Shown one piece after another: positions 1-13,247 of a DNA stretch of 64,000 bases (position 1 is its first letter; each line of letters starts with the position of its first letter). The notes beneath the pieces were generated by a model. The model was given only the letters and a program-made list of their open reading frames with translations, made no database searches and was not told the DNA's origin. The stretch is from Alnus glutinosa (Eukaryota; Streptophyta; Magnoliopsida; Fagales; Betulaceae): NCBI RefSeq assembly GCF_958979055.1, contig NC_084889.1, forward strand, positions 5,534,761 through 5,598,760, read 5' to 3'. The position numbers and the translations under genes were made by a program.

Positions 1-1616
1 TGTTGCCATTTTGCTAGAGGTTTATTTAATCCTCCTCACCTCTCATGAGGTTTTATCCATCGTTCTGTACAACTTATCCCGCCTAGAATCACAACCTCAA
101 CGTCTTTGCTTCTCCACCGAGCTGGTCTCTTTATTCTCTATGTTCGCCATCTTCTCCCCCGGCGTCGGTGGGCGGTTTTGTCCAAGTCATTAGATCTGGT
201 TTTTTAAAAGCTAGATAAACATTCCCCCGATGGTCCCTACCTCCCACGCGCCACTCCACCTCACTCACCAGCGTTCCAGATCCTTGACGCCACCGAGTTG
301 TGTCTTCTTCCGCCTTTCACGCGCCGGAACACGAATCTCATGCGCCGACGTCGGGTCTCTTGCTCTCCTCGGCTTTGCCAGATGCCGAAGTTGCTGTTCT
401 TTAGGATATTTTGTTGTTTATTTGTTTATGTAATTTTATGCTACATGGGTTATTGTTTCCCTTTAGGAGAGACTCTTGTATTTGGATTTATGTTGGTTCC
501 TCTCTATTCTGCAGTCTCAGATTCGAACTCTAAAAATGCTTTTACCACTTTAGCATCTTTCCAGTGATTATTTCTAAGTAAAGGGTACATATAAACTTAC
601 CTTAATTTGTTCAATTTTAGCTTTTGTAACCACATTGTGCAACTCATTGAGATGATTGAGTTACTTGTTTAACCAATTTTCTGCCATTTATAGTTATTTC
701 AACACTGTTTTAGTTTGGTTTGTGTTTATTGTTGGGAGTCCACCTCTTTTTCGTATATGAGATTGTCCACTTCTTCCTTTCGGATCAAAAGTAGGATGAA
801 TCCTCTCATGTAACCTTTTTCTTATTCAATTTTATTTTATTTTAATTTTAAAAAAAAGAAGTGTTGGTAAGAGTCACTGGAGTGCAAATACCTCTAGTCC
901 TCTATGCACAATTTAACCAAAGAGTAACAATAAAATTCACATTTTTATCTTATAAACATCCCACATTGTTGATGTGATTATTCAATCAATTTTTGAATTT
1001 TTCTTTTAACAATGACTAATCCAATGATTAGATAAGACTTTGCTAAAAGATTTATAAAATAAAAATGTAATTTCTAACATTACTTTTGACAAAATCGGTC
1101 ATTTCGAATCTCATTATTACGTTTGGTACATGGAATGACTATTCTATGAAAAAAAAAAAAAATTTATTTTTTTGAAAATAAAAGAACATGAAATGAAATA
1201 ACATTATAATAGTCATTCTCATTGCATATGAGAGAATGACTTTTATAAGTGTTAGATTCTTTTTATTTACTCACCACCAAGATTATTTTATTCTACATTT
1301 TTTCATTTCTAATAAAATTTATTTTTAATAAAATAGTCATTGTAATTTAAATGTTAAACTCCTTGCTGCCCTAATCCTTAACCCCGTCCCTCTTTCTTTG
1401 CTAAGAAAGAAGCAAAAGGATTGAACTTTTCCACGAGGCCCAATCATGTACGTCTAGTCATTGGGCCTACTTTCCAAAGCAAATCATGGCCCGCCCCACT
1501 AAGCCAGCAGGGCCAAATGGCAAAACCACCCTTAATCATTCCACTTAATCACGCTTATATCCTTATCAGAAAACAAGGAGCAACGAACGCAGACACTTCA
1601 TTTATCGTCGACCACC
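1..1616. other. Intergenic region upstream of the thioredoxin-like gene
   Basis: I recognise no gene here. Positions 230-430 are relatively GC-rich and open in more than one frame, but nothing in the translations resembles a known domain and no splice structure extends them. From about 830 the sequence becomes very AT-rich. It holds one small foldback element (listed separately), then about 230 bp that are probably the promoter and 5' UTR of the downstream gene. Confidence 0.5.
922..1085. mobile_element. Short MITE-like foldback (GAGTAA-end family)
   Basis: The two ends are inverted copies over about 40 bp. The left arm begins GAGTAACAATAAAATTCACA and the right arm, read in reverse complement, begins AAGTAATGTTAGAAATTACA; both continue into ATTTTTATCTTATAAA-like sequence. 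The ends resemble other elements in this window that start GAGTAAYGCTA. No clear target duplication remains, so the boundaries are approximate. Confidence 0.4.
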
Positions 1617-2292
1617 ATGGCTTTAGCCGTTACGGTGTCGTTCTCCGTGGGCGCACGATTACTGCACCTACCGCGCACGTTAGCACCACTCACCACACCA
1701 TTCAGACCAACATGGTTCTTCTCTAAAATGGGTTCTAATCATCTGCAGCTGGGCACCAGTGTACCCGCAAGAAAGCTCGTGGTTCGAGCTGCTAGAACCG
1801 AGTCCGAAGGGGTCTCCTTGGGCTTCAGAGCTCCCCATTTTGAGGTCCTTCCTTTTAGTCATTGTTAAATGAGTACTGGGTATTTGCAGACTTCTCCAAA
1901 TTTGGGTTGCAATTTGATCCTTGTTTTGTTTACTTATTTTATTCATGTATTTATTTATTTATTTTTGTGTATTTTTGGTTGGTTTAGCTTCCAGAGCCAC
2001 GTACTGGGAAAGTGTGGAAATTGGAGGATTTTGAACCGTATCCTGCTTTACTGGTAAGGTGTCACATTGTTTTTGCTATATTTTGTTTTCCTGTTGCTAT
2101 TGTATATTGCCCTTTTAAGTTGATGAGTTTGATTGTTGTTACTTGTTGTATTCTTGGCATTTAATTTTTGCTTAACATTGTTATCAAATCTTCTTTGTGA
2201 GGTTCGCTGAATGAGATGTGTGTGAGGTTTCGACTACGCTTCATTTGAATCCATGGATAGATGGGTGTGGATACTGGAATCTTATGTCATGT

Positions 2293-2349
<57 letters not shown>

Positions 2350-5300
2350 CCAATCATTCAACCGTTATCTGAGTACTTGTATTTGGCTTATCAAGCAAAG
2401 TAGTGGAGATTATTTATTTTTGTTTATTTTATGGATGAATCAAATATTTCATCCCAAAAGAGAGATATTAAAAGACTTATTACCTGTAAAATCCCAAAAG
2501 AAAGAAATTAAAAGGCTTATTAGGCTTAACAGACACAACAATGCAATGGGATACAATTCATATCAGAAAAACCAAGTTACAGACAATTAAACTGCAGACC
2601 AGCAGCAAAATATTTTGCTAGACTAGAGAACATTGAATTCATATTCAACAACAAATGAACACCACCAACCAAATCAGGTCCTCAGATTGTCTGCAAAACG
2701 CTGAAACAGCCACTCCTTAATGCATTCTAAAATTTCTTGTCAATGAGCTCTAGCTCAAATAGCAACCCCCCCTCCCCCTCTCCATCCCACGTGCCAACAC
2801 CTGCATGCATGAGATAAAATTGAGGTTTGTGGTTTTGGGTTCAAGAACCTGTGCATGTGTAACTTACCAAACAGAAAAAAAGAAAAGGGTAGAAAGAGAA
2901 AAACTTTCTATGCAAATATGGTAGAAAAAGCTGCCCTAGCCTAATTAGAATGAAAAGTGATCATCTTTCCTCGCCGAAATTTAATGGCCCAAGACAGCTC
3001 TGGTTTCCAATCACTACAAATTCTAGAATTATCACGCAAGTTTAAGATTCTCAACCTAGCTTTCCTTGTGAAGCAACAATCACAATATAGATTATTTCCG
3101 AGATTATTCTATCTTGGGTACAAACAGTGGACTAAGATTGATAGTTTTGTTTGGTTTGCTAAACTTTAGACACCATTACTAGTTCTATATAAAAAAAAAG
3201 GAAACACCATTGTGAGTTCAGGAGAGAGGTGGGAATTTTAAATATGTTATGTAAGGTCACTAAAGTGAAAGAAGGTATGCAATGATGAAAAAGGAATTGA
3301 TAGGTTCTGTTAGAGGTTGACTCAGAAACAGCAGTTTATAAGCTCGCAAAACTCCTTCCTCTGCAGACCCTTACAGAGGACTTGTCGAAGCTTGCAGGGA
3401 GATGATTAATAGGGACTGGTTCTTTAGAACAACCCATATTCACAGAGCAGGCAGCCACTGCGCTATTGAACATGAGGGACCTCAAACAAAGAGGAATTGG
3501 CTAGAGTCAGATATATGAGGGGCTTAAATTGATGGTTCCTAATAAACATGACTAAACTGATGAATACTTGCTTTGGCTTGGCTCAGCTAGTTTACATATG
3601 TATTAAATAATCAAATTCGGGATGCAAGTAAGATATATCTAAACCCTATCCAAGAAGCACTTAGTGACCAGATAAAATTAAGAAAAGTCACTTTACTGAA
3701 TAAAATGGTAGAAAATTTAAGGGTTAGCTGTTGAGGCGACTAATTGAATGTTTGATTTCCATGGATTTTTTTTTTTTTTTGACCGGGATATTTATGAGAA
3801 GTTAAATGTTAGTGTCATGTAAAGGATCAACAGTAGCTGCTGTTGGGCTGTGTTATACACCCTTTATTGTGACAATACATGCCCATAAATCAGTTAGGTC
3901 TTTATGGTGGGGAAAATGAATTGTGTAATTTGCATTAATATGCGACTTATGGCCAGATATTATGACCAGCTTGGCCTTATGGACCCACAAAGCATGAGTA
4001 CTACAACTATGGCCAGTCCTTATCTAGGAAGTTTTCCTAAGTAGTACTTTTGTGTTGAAAAAGAAATAACAGGAAGTGCCCTTTTCTCTCTTTAGGTACA
4101 ATAATATGAGCAATGTTAATACTGATTCTATCGGAGTTGTGGTGCAGGTTATGTTTATTTGCAATCATTGCCCATTTGTTAAACACTTGAAAAAAGATAT
4201 TGTGAAGCTTGCAAATTTTTATATGAAGGTATTTGACATCTCTCAATTGCTTCCCTTTCCAGTTGCACTCGGAACTTGGATAAGTAATTGACCATACATG
4301 AGTAACTTATTCATTTGCTATTGTATCTTGCTGCAGAAAGGACTTGCAGTTGTTGCAATATCTTCAAATTCTGTAGTTACTCACCCACAGGTCCTAATAA
4401 CTATATAATTTGGTATTAGAGCTGTGTTGAAGCTATTTTGTGATATGTCCAACACGAACTCTTCCTCACAGGATGGACCGCAATTCATGGCGGAAGAAGC
4501 TAAACAATTTAACTATCCTTTCCCCTATTTATATGATGAGGTACGCTACCGTCAATCTCAACCTTATCCTTATTTTCAGCTTCCTTCTCTAATCACATGC
4601 GAATGCCTCTGATCATATATTTTTAGATTCATCTTGGTCAAACTGCTACATTCTTGTTCATGCACATGTAGAGCCACTATCAAATTGGACTGTAAACTGG
4701 CTACTATGACACCCCGGTAATTTCTTGTGCTGTTGGATAACATATCCGCTGCTTAAAATGCAGGTTAATATGAGGTTTTTTTTTAAGATCAAAAGCTACA
4801 ACATTATTTGCAGCTAAGGTTAATATTTGCCACACATGACATTGATAGGCAGGGGTGTTTATTTGCAGCGAAGGTGGGCATAAAGGAACATATTTCCCAC
4901 AAACGTTATACGAGGGTGTAACAATTATGAGCTTTACGTCATACTGGGGGGAAAGAAGACTCAAGTTCCAATACTTACCAATGGGAAAGAAAAAAGGAAA
5001 ATCAACTCTATCTTGGTCACCCTCCCCCCACCAAAAAAAAAAAAAAAAAATTTGTATTATTATGATATAAAGCAATCAATCTAATGGGCAGCGTAACTTC
5101 TTGTTTGCTATAATCTAATCCTATATTGATTTAATGATTAAAGAAAGGCTCATTTGATCTTAGTCATTCTCATTTGCCCCCAATTACAATTTTTTTTTTT
5201 TTTTTCCTGTTAGTTTGTAATTTTACCTTTTACATCCCTCCTTAGAAGTGAAGGCGGAGAAAACAGAACTTCTTGTTTGTGCCTTGTACTTAGTTGTGTA

Positions 5301-5995
5301 TGTTTAATTGCAGTCACAGGATGTTGCACGAGAATTTGGAGCAGTTTGTACACCAGAGTTCTTCTTATTTAAAAAGGTGGCAACGACCTGCACAAATTAC
5401 TTCACTTACATTTTTCAAGCATGGTGCCTCATATTAGTCCTGGCTCAAAGAGCCTATTTATGATTACTTTCATTTGGTTTGGAACCAATGTGCAGGATCT
5501 AACCCTTGTATTTTGTGTAACATTTCTAACATGGTGGTACTTTTATCACTTGGAAACAGGATGGTCGGAGGCCATATGAACTGGTGTATCATGGTCAATT
5601 TGATGGTTCCCGACCAAGTACTAATGTACCTGTTACTGGAAGGTTAATCTTGTTTTTTTTTTCCTGAGTTTATGTGCCTTTTAACATGATTTGAACGATA
5701 GATTAACATCTACAATATAACTTCTATCAATGGTCAAAATGGTAGCTAACTCAGCTTCAATAACACACTGTCTAGGGACTTAAGTGTGGCAATAGATTGT
5801 GTTCTCAGCAGCCAACCAGTGCCAACAGTTCAGAAACCCAGGTATCTTCTTCCTTGCTAGACTTATTTCCTTCTTCATAAAATACCTTTAAAGCCCTTAC
5901 AGGACTTAATTACAAGGTTAAAGTCCCTTATTTCCCCCTCTATATGTAAAAGTGTTGGATGCAGCATAAAGTGGCATCCCGGGACAAATCTGTAA
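1617..5995 (+). CDS. Plastid-targeted thioredoxin-like (redoxin/AhpC-type) protein, 250 aa, nine exons
   Basis: Exons by splice reading: 1617-1844, 1988-2053, 4148-4228, 4337-4390, 4472-4540, 5314-5376, 5560-5642, 5776-5841, 5953-5995; phase closes to 250 codons plus TAA. Residues 1 to about 55 are Ser/Thr/Arg/Leu-rich with few acidic residues, a typical chloroplast transit peptide. The mature part is a thioredoxin fold with a CNHC motif (C103-C106) inside VMFICNHCPFVKHLK, then KGLAVVAISSNS, a YPFPYLYDE stretch, and AVCTPEFFLF with the cis-Pro-like TPEF element. The C terminus VGCSIKWHP is typical of the plant family that includes, from memory, Arabidopsis At1g21350 (about 250 aa). The family is annotated as thioredoxin-superfamily/antioxidant; the substrate is unknown. 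The 5' introns are long (intron 2 about 2.1 kb), the rest short. The ATG is well placed (accaccATGG). The last intron has two in-frame acceptors (AG at 5952 and AG at 5964); the first restores the conserved VGC. Confidence 0.93.
2299..2349 (+). repeat. 51-bp poly(T) tract in intron 2 of the thioredoxin-like gene
   Basis: An uninterrupted run of T, the longest homopolymer in the window. It could be the reverse-orientation poly(A) tail of an old retroposon or simple slippage; no matching target duplication was found around it. Confidence 0.8.
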
Positions 5996-8900
5996 TCTGT
6001 GACCACTGGTTTCAACTTCATGGAGGCAAATTAATGAAGAACTTAGTAATTCTTTCAGGTACTCATGCCTCTTATACAATGGTCAGTGGCCATTTTGATT
6101 TAAAATGTGCTTCCGTCGTTCTTCTTGTCATGTTCTTTCTTTCAATCTTTGCAGCCTTCCTTTTTTGTCATTTTGGATTTCTTGAGGCATGGAAGGCGAG
6201 GAATGCTGTATATTTAATACTCTTGTATGATAATGTAATATAAACTATACTTCAATACATGTGCATTGTGCTTTAAGATGTGAGTATTTTCATTTGGATG
6301 ACAGATCTACACCAAAAACTACAAAGAATTCTCTTTCTATTTCCATTGCAAATAACCATGAACCATCTTCTTTATCACACCTGCAACCATGGTGATATTG
6401 AAACACATTTTTCTATTTGATAAGTAGTATCTTTAGAAATTATGCAGGCAGGTATAGAAGCATACCTATGGGAACCTCAAGCACGACAGGACTATAATAA
6501 TGTTCCAAAATCATTATCATATTTTCTTTCTGCTACTCTTTTAACATCATATGTAAAGCTGCTTTGAGTTGTCAAGGATCTAGATGAATGATAGGTTTAG
6601 AGGCATTTTCACCTTTTGACAGCAATAAATGATGCAGTTTTCAAAAATGTAATATTTGAGGTTTTCAAAAAAGAATATGGTCTACTTTCTTTTTCTTTTT
6701 TCCTTTATTTCTTTTGAGCAGACAAAAGAAAAAGAATATGGTGCATATATACGTGTGCTGATGCATACATGCAAGCACACATACAGGAACCTTAAGCATG
6801 AAGAATATATCAAAATTAGACGTTGTTATTTTATCTTCTTTTGGCTAATTAATGTTGTCTACGCTAGCTTGCAAATAGGGGCCAACCAACTTAATTCGGA
6901 GAAAATTTCTGTCCCAAATTAACATTTTGGGCCGGATATGTATATATATACACTTGTGCGGGTATCTTTTGTGTGTATTCATGTTTGGGATCCATGGTCT
7001 TTAAGGGGAAGCTTAATCGGCTGGAGACCGCGCTTTATGAAGTGAAGATCACTAGTTTGAATCCCCATTCCCCCTCTTAGTTGGACATGTAAAAAAAAAA
7101 AAAAAAACGTTTGGGATCCACGTATGCTTTGTGCGCTTTTATGCGAGTGGATGAACATCATCCATGGATTCGTTCAAATGCTATCAGATTTTTCATGTAC
7201 TTTATTTATTTAAATATTTTAAGCGAACTCAATCTGAATCAAATAGTATTCGTAGTTTTATACAGCCCTTAGAGTATGTTAATAGAAGTTATTATGGCAG
7301 GAGGCTTAGAACATTATTAATTGTTATTTGTGAATTAATATGGCTGCATAATAGAAACAAGCTCTTTAATTCACTCTTTAATGTATGAAAGATTTAACAG
7401 TTTAAAAATATCATACTATAATTTAGAATTATGCTAATCATACAATTAATGCGGCTGAATTTGATAACTACATTAAGATGGTAAAAAATTATGCTTTTTT
7501 TTTTTTTAATGAAAGATTTAAGTATTTCGTTTATCAAATATCACGATCATAAAACTTTTATATCACAAAGCATAAAGCTTTGCAAACTCATAGCACATGC
7601 TATGAGGTTACATAGTCATAGATACAAACAAAATTTTTACAAAAAAGTGTTATCAATGACTTTCATCTTCTGTTAACCCATGTACAAAAATAGTTAAAGA
7701 GTAGAAATGTTTCGAACAAACTAGATCTAAGACAAAGGTAGTCAAATATTCTAAAAAAAATTATTTAAACTGGCTGTGAGAGATAATCACTCATACCGAA
7801 CTATCTAAGTCGTGAGAGATAACTCTTCACACTTGACTAACCTTCATCCCACAGATCGCTCATGAAAACAAATCTAAAGAGAAGAAAACTCTTATTCAAA
7901 ACAAAACACAACCAGCAAACAGCAGCAGTGGCTAGGGATGAGATGAACGGCACACCACGGAGGTAGATGGACGGATGCATAGCGGATAGGCCCAAAAATA
8001 TTGATCTAGTCGGAAAACACCTACAAATAAAAGAAAAAACCAGAATGAGAAGGGGAGGGTGGAACGGGGAGTAGAAATGGAAAGGAAGAGGATGAGGGAA
8101 TGGATCTGTTTCTTAGGGGTAAGTCTAGGGCGAAAAATTATGCTAATTATGTGTAAGAATTGTATTTTCAAAGCAATGCAACATTTCATTTCGTTAATAA
8201 ATCATATAACCACATTGCTTGCCAGAGAAGGTTCACAAAGAATGATTACTTCAGTGGAAGGTTGCTTGCATTCTTGGCCATTAGAGTTTGATAGGGTACA
8301 ATGAACAATCAGTGGGCCTAAGATGGTCCGATGCACATGACTAAAAGCGATATATCCTTTCAAGAACATGGGGGGCTTGTTTACCGGCCTCTACCAAAAG
8401 GCAATTGTTGGGGAAGCTGAAAAGGATAGTGGTCCATTTGTTTCTCTTATTTTCATCTTGTATACGGCTCATGTCCCTCCAAAATTGTGTCACCCCCATG
8501 GCCCCATGGCTTTCCATTGCTATCAATTGGGCTTCAAACCCATGTGTCCCTTTCTGTTGGCTCTCAAATTGATAGCTACAATTATAATAGCATAGCCATG
8601 TTAATTGATTCCTAGGTTGTATACTTTTCTGTAAGAGTTTATAATTAATGGAAGGAAAATTCTTTTTGTATATCGACGTACCCAATCGGGCAAAGATATA
8701 TACACATACAAGAGTATAGAGACTCCATGCCATAAATCATGGGATTACGACGATTACTAATATTTTACATATGGGAATTGCCTTATGTAGTTGGTAGTCA
8801 ATTATGAGATTGGGATCAACAGTAAATAGTTGTTCAGGTTTGGGCAGTTAATTGTTGTGGATCCCCCATTCTCAATTATGATTGAATTGTTCTGTCCTTG

Positions 8901-9694
8901 TAGATACTGTCAAATATGAGCTTGATTCTTTCCTTGTAAATGTGGTCAAATGAGATCTGTCGGCAGGAGAATCTGTAGGAGCAGTTTGTAGTTGAGGTCA
9001 AATGTGATATGGATTCTAAGTCTATGTATGGTGAACAATCCGAAAATAAGCTTGAAAACTCGTCTAGGGTTTCTGGTTTGCGCGTCGGCGGTCAACCGGA
9101 TTAAGCAAGGGGTCGGCCGGTTGTGCCTTCCTCGGCCATCTTCATCTGCTAATATCAAGAGAAAGCATCCATAAAAGACAGGATCCCATGTCTAACGGTG
9201 TTGTCCACCAGAACAAGAGATTATGTAGGAGCAAAACAATCTATAGCATTTGTAGGAGATGCATAATCAATCATCTACACTAGCATCAGCTTATTGCAGC
9301 CACTTTGAAAGTTAGGATTGTGTTAGTTATTATTTCCTTGTTTAGAATATAAGTAACAAGTAGGGCCATTAGGTCTGTAATTACTTGTGGGGTTCATCTC
9401 AGCACCTCTCAAAGCTTCAACTGCCGGGTGGTGGGAGGAGTTGTGTGAGTTATAAAGTGCTTCTGTGGGGAAGGAGTTGTGAATTACAAACAGCTGGTTT
9501 TGTAATACAATTTTTAACTTCTCACAAATATACACTTCATACTTAATAAAGGAATTTCAATAAAGAAATACAAGGCAATAACCTCTCGCTACTACATAAT
9601 AAGATGAATCAATCTATACGAAGTATCTTGTTATTTGAAGCTTAAACAAAAATTATCAATGATACAATGAACAACATTCTATAGTTTTGGGATG
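5996..9694. other. Intergenic region between two convergent genes
   Basis: This is the 3' flank of the thioredoxin-like gene (+) and of the receptor kinase gene (-). I see no gene. It contains a SINE at 6983-7120. The segment 9321-9560, beginning TGTTAGTTATTATTTCC, looks like retrotransposon LTR sequence without a provable partner. Around 8990-9175 a short moderately GC-rich stretch is open in more than one frame, but I cannot assign it to a family. Confidence 0.5.
6983..7120 (+). mobile_element. tRNA-type SINE with 12-bp target-site duplication
   Basis: A body of about 110 bp (6995-7108) ends in a 17-bp A tail (7091-7107). It is flanked by perfect 12-bp direct repeats GTTTGGGATCCA at 6983-6994 and 7109-7120. 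Inside lie an A-box-like stretch (GCTTAATCGGCTGGAGA) and a B-box-like stretch (AGTTTGAATCC, compare GGTTCGANTCC), so it is a tRNA-derived SINE. The intact target duplication and tail indicate a fairly recent insertion. Family not assigned. Confidence 0.85.
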
Positions 9695-12600
9695 CTATGG
9701 ACATGGAGGTGATCTGATAAGAGGTTCAGATGATCTAGAGAAGCTAGAACAATGGACTGCTGCTTTTGGGTTGGTTGCTAACCCATTGCCAACCAAATTG
9801 GGCTTTTGAAATTCTTCATTTTCATGCCTTATCTCCTTGAGCATTACTGCTACATCTTTCATGGTTGGCCTTTCCTCTGGGCAAGCATTCACACATAGGA
9901 GAGCCACCCCAAGCACTTGAAGCATCTCCTGGATCTGTGTTCCGCATCGCAAAACTAGCTGCTGGTCAAGAATTGAAGTGAAATCGCATTTTCTTTCTCG
10001 AACTTCACTGTTAATCCATGTAGTAATGTTGTCACTTTCCGGTATCCTGCTATCAGTTGGTTCCATCCCAATTAAGACCTCTAGGAGCACCACGCCGTAG
10101 CTGTACACGTCACTCTTTTCTGTGATCTTCAAACTGTATCCATATTCTGCATTGTTATAGGAAGAAGTCATCACCAGAAGCATGGATTAAATTTAAAGAC
10201 ACTGAATATGATTACTAGTATTGATCAGGAAAAAAAAAAAGAAGTTTCTGGAAGAGAAGTAAACATTTTTACGCGAAAAACAAGCTTCTGATTATGTTGG
10301 TATGATGGGAAATCCTGAGTAATTTGCTGTGGTAGATAGAAAAGAACCTGAAGCATTTACACTCACCAGGAGCAATGTACCCATAAGAGCCGGCAACCGT
10401 GTTGGAAGCTGCTGAACATTCTGACGATTGAACAGGCTTGGCAAGTCCAAAGTCTGCTAGAAACGCTTCAAATTGTGGACCTACCAAGATGTTGTTGGCC
10501 TTAATGTCACGATGAATTATTGGAGGAATACAGTCATGGTGAAGATAGGCTAAACCATGAGCTGCTCCTAGAATGATCTTATACCTTGCATCCCAGTCCA
10601 AGAACATCCTCTTCTCATGGAGCAATCCAGTCAAACTCCCATTACAGATGTAATCAAACAAGAGCAATCTAGTTTTTCCATTGTTACAACATCCCAGAAG
10701 CCTCACTATATTTTTGTGCCTTATTGATCCAAGAGTCTGAACTTCTGCAGAAAACAAGTCTCTCTCTGGAAGCTCCCCATTCTTCACTGGCCATAGCTTC
10801 TTCACTGCAATGATCTGCTTTCTTGGAGTCTCAACTCGATAAACAACGCCTGAACAACCCTTTCCCACAATATTAAAATCTAAAAGCCTTGGGACAATAT
10901 CATTTATTGAAAAGTTAAGCTTTTGAAATGGGGTGAAATTCCATTCCAAGTCTTGTTCTTCTTCATCAGTATTCTTCCCAAATGCTGCTTCACGAGCTCT
11001 GATAAATAAAAACAGTCCAAAAATCACTATCACCACAGTCACAGCTATACTGAGAAGAGCATAGATAATAAGGTTTCTGATGGATTTCATGCCATGGAGA
11101 TTTCCATTTATGTGGCACTCATTTCTATTGATGCAGAGTTCTTGATTTCCAGAAAACGCTGTGGCTGGGAGATCATGGAAGAACTTGGTATTGGGAAGGA
11201 GACCTGAAAATTTGTTGTATGAGACATTCAGAGATACTAGATTATCAAGATTACTCAGTACTCTCAGGCTTCCTGATAGCATGTTGTGGGAGAGATCCAA
11301 GTTGGCAAGCTTTGAGAGATTTGAGAAGCTCTCTGGAATGGGCCCTGTTAGAGAATTCCAACTTAAATTCAAGAGAATATCTAATCCTTGCAGCTGACCA
11401 ATTTCATCTGGGATAGAACCAGTGATTTTGTTGCTGCTCATATCCAACAACTGCAAATCCCTACAGCGGCCAAGTGATGTGGGGATTAAACCAGTGAGGC
11501 GGTTCCCACTGATTACAAGTTTGTTTAAGGAGGTAAGCTTGCCCAAATTCTCAGGAATGATGCCTGCTATTCTATTCATAGAAAGGTCTAAAACATTAAG
11601 ACTAACAAGGAATTCTAATGATGAAGGTATCATGCCTTGGAGTGAATTCCCGTGCAAATCAACCATTTCTAGTTGAGTGCAGTCACCGATTTCAGGAGGA
11701 ATTTCTCCTGTAAATTGATTGTCTGACAATTCAAGAAAGCTCAAACTACTTAGGAGCCCAATTTCTGATGGAATTTGACCAATGAAGTTGTTTGATCCCA
11801 GCCGTAAACGGATCAAGCTAGTGCAGTTGCCAATATCACGTGGAATTTCACCTGAGATCCCATTTGATATTAACAACAATTGGGTTAAGTTCTTGAGATT
11901 GAAGAGAGAATTTGGAATGGAACCGGTGAGCAGATTGTGTGAAAGATCCAATGCTTGAAGTTTCTTACAGTTGGCTAGCTCAGTTGGTATGCTTCCATCG
12001 AGCTGATTCTGCCAGGCAAAGAACAGAGAAAGTTCCTTTAGTTGCCCGATGGCTGGTGGAATCTCACCAGAAAATCTGTTGTTATCCAATTCAAGCTGCT
12101 TCAGGCTGGAAAAGTTGCCAACAAATGATGGTATTTCGCCAGAAATGTTATTATCAGACAAAAGAAGCTCCTCCAATGTAACTAAATTTGCAAGAGACAC
12201 GGGAATCTCACCCCTGAGAGCATTCAATGAGAAATCGATAACCATCAAACTTGAAAAGTTTCCAAGAGTTTCTGGAATGCTTCCACTTAGACTGTTCTGC
12301 CATAATAACACCCTTTTGAGGTTCTTCGCCAAACACAATTCGCCAGGAATCTCTCCAGAAAGCTGGTTTTCATATAGAAACAAGTTCTCTAAGGATGAGC
12401 AATTACCAATTTCTGGTGGGATGTGACCTGTGAGATTGGCTGTGTATACTGAAAGAGTCTTGAGATTCTGAAGTTCTCCCAATCTGCTCGGAATCTGACC
12501 CGAAATACCGGTATCCGCAAGACCAAGAAAAACTAGTCTTTTGCAGTTTGATATTAGCATTGGGATTTCGCCATGAATTCCCGGATTTCCGCCTGCACGA

Positions 12601-13184
12601 AATACTTCCAAGGCATACAACTTGCTTATTTCTTCAGGAATCCTTCCAGAGAGCTGGTTGTCAAACAGTTCAAGCTGTTGAAGCTTTGAGCAGTTTCCAA
12701 TTTCTGTTGGAATTTCACCATGCAAGGAATTTGAGTTCAGAGACAACAGCTGCAACTCAGATAATTTTCCTACTTCGGCTGGGATGTTCCCTGACAGAGC
12801 ATTGTAACTGAGGTCTAAGGTGATCAGTGATGACAAGTTTCCAATTGAAGGTGGGATTTCTCCAGTGAGGTTTGCATTTGAAAGGACAAGGGCGGTGAGA
12901 TGGTTGAATGAGAGTAGATGGGTGGAGAAGCTGGTGTGAAGATCGACTGACGTTATTTTGATTTCTGAGACAAACCCAGTACTTGAACATTTGATATAAT
13001 CCCATTTGCATGGATTATTGTGGGTTGGATTCCATGAAGAGAAGAACGTAGCAGAGGGAGATGAATTGAAGGCTGAAAGCCATGAAAGCAGAGAGAGGCC
13101 TTCTTGGTTCAAGGCAGAGATGGCTGCAGGAAAGATAAAGATGTTGAGAAGGAAGAAAACAATAGTGATTGCATTGCTTGACAT
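9695..13184 (-). CDS. LRR receptor-like Ser/Thr kinase, subfamily XI (RGI/RCH-like), 1089 aa, two exons
   Basis: Exon 1 is 13184-10367 and exon 2 is 10146-9695; the intron falls inside the codon after YGYIAP, where subfamily XI kinases usually carry it. I chose the start at 13184 (MSSNAITIVFF) because it leads straight into a hydrophobic signal peptide; an in-frame extension to 13247 is possible but less likely. After the signal peptide come an N-terminal cap with an NPCKW motif, more than 20 LRRs (residues about 75-660), one membrane segment (about 705-728), and a cytoplasmic kinase. The kinase has an intact glycine loop (GKGCSGVVY), AVKK lysine, HRD (IIHRDIKANNIL), DFG and APE, so it should be an active RD kinase at the plasma membrane. 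Closest known relatives by eye are the RGI/RCH receptors, which bind root meristem growth factor peptides. Orthology to a specific member, and so the ligand, is not established. Confidence 0.93.
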
Positions 13185-13247
13185 GATGAGGTTGGTACTC
13201 CTCCACTGTTCTAACTCATCTGGTCTGAGCACAACCCAGTCTCTCAA

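Noticed and set aside
230-570. Overlapping frames of 67-89 codons near the window start
   Set aside because: No start context, domain or splice continuation; possibly GC-rich leader or old repeat.
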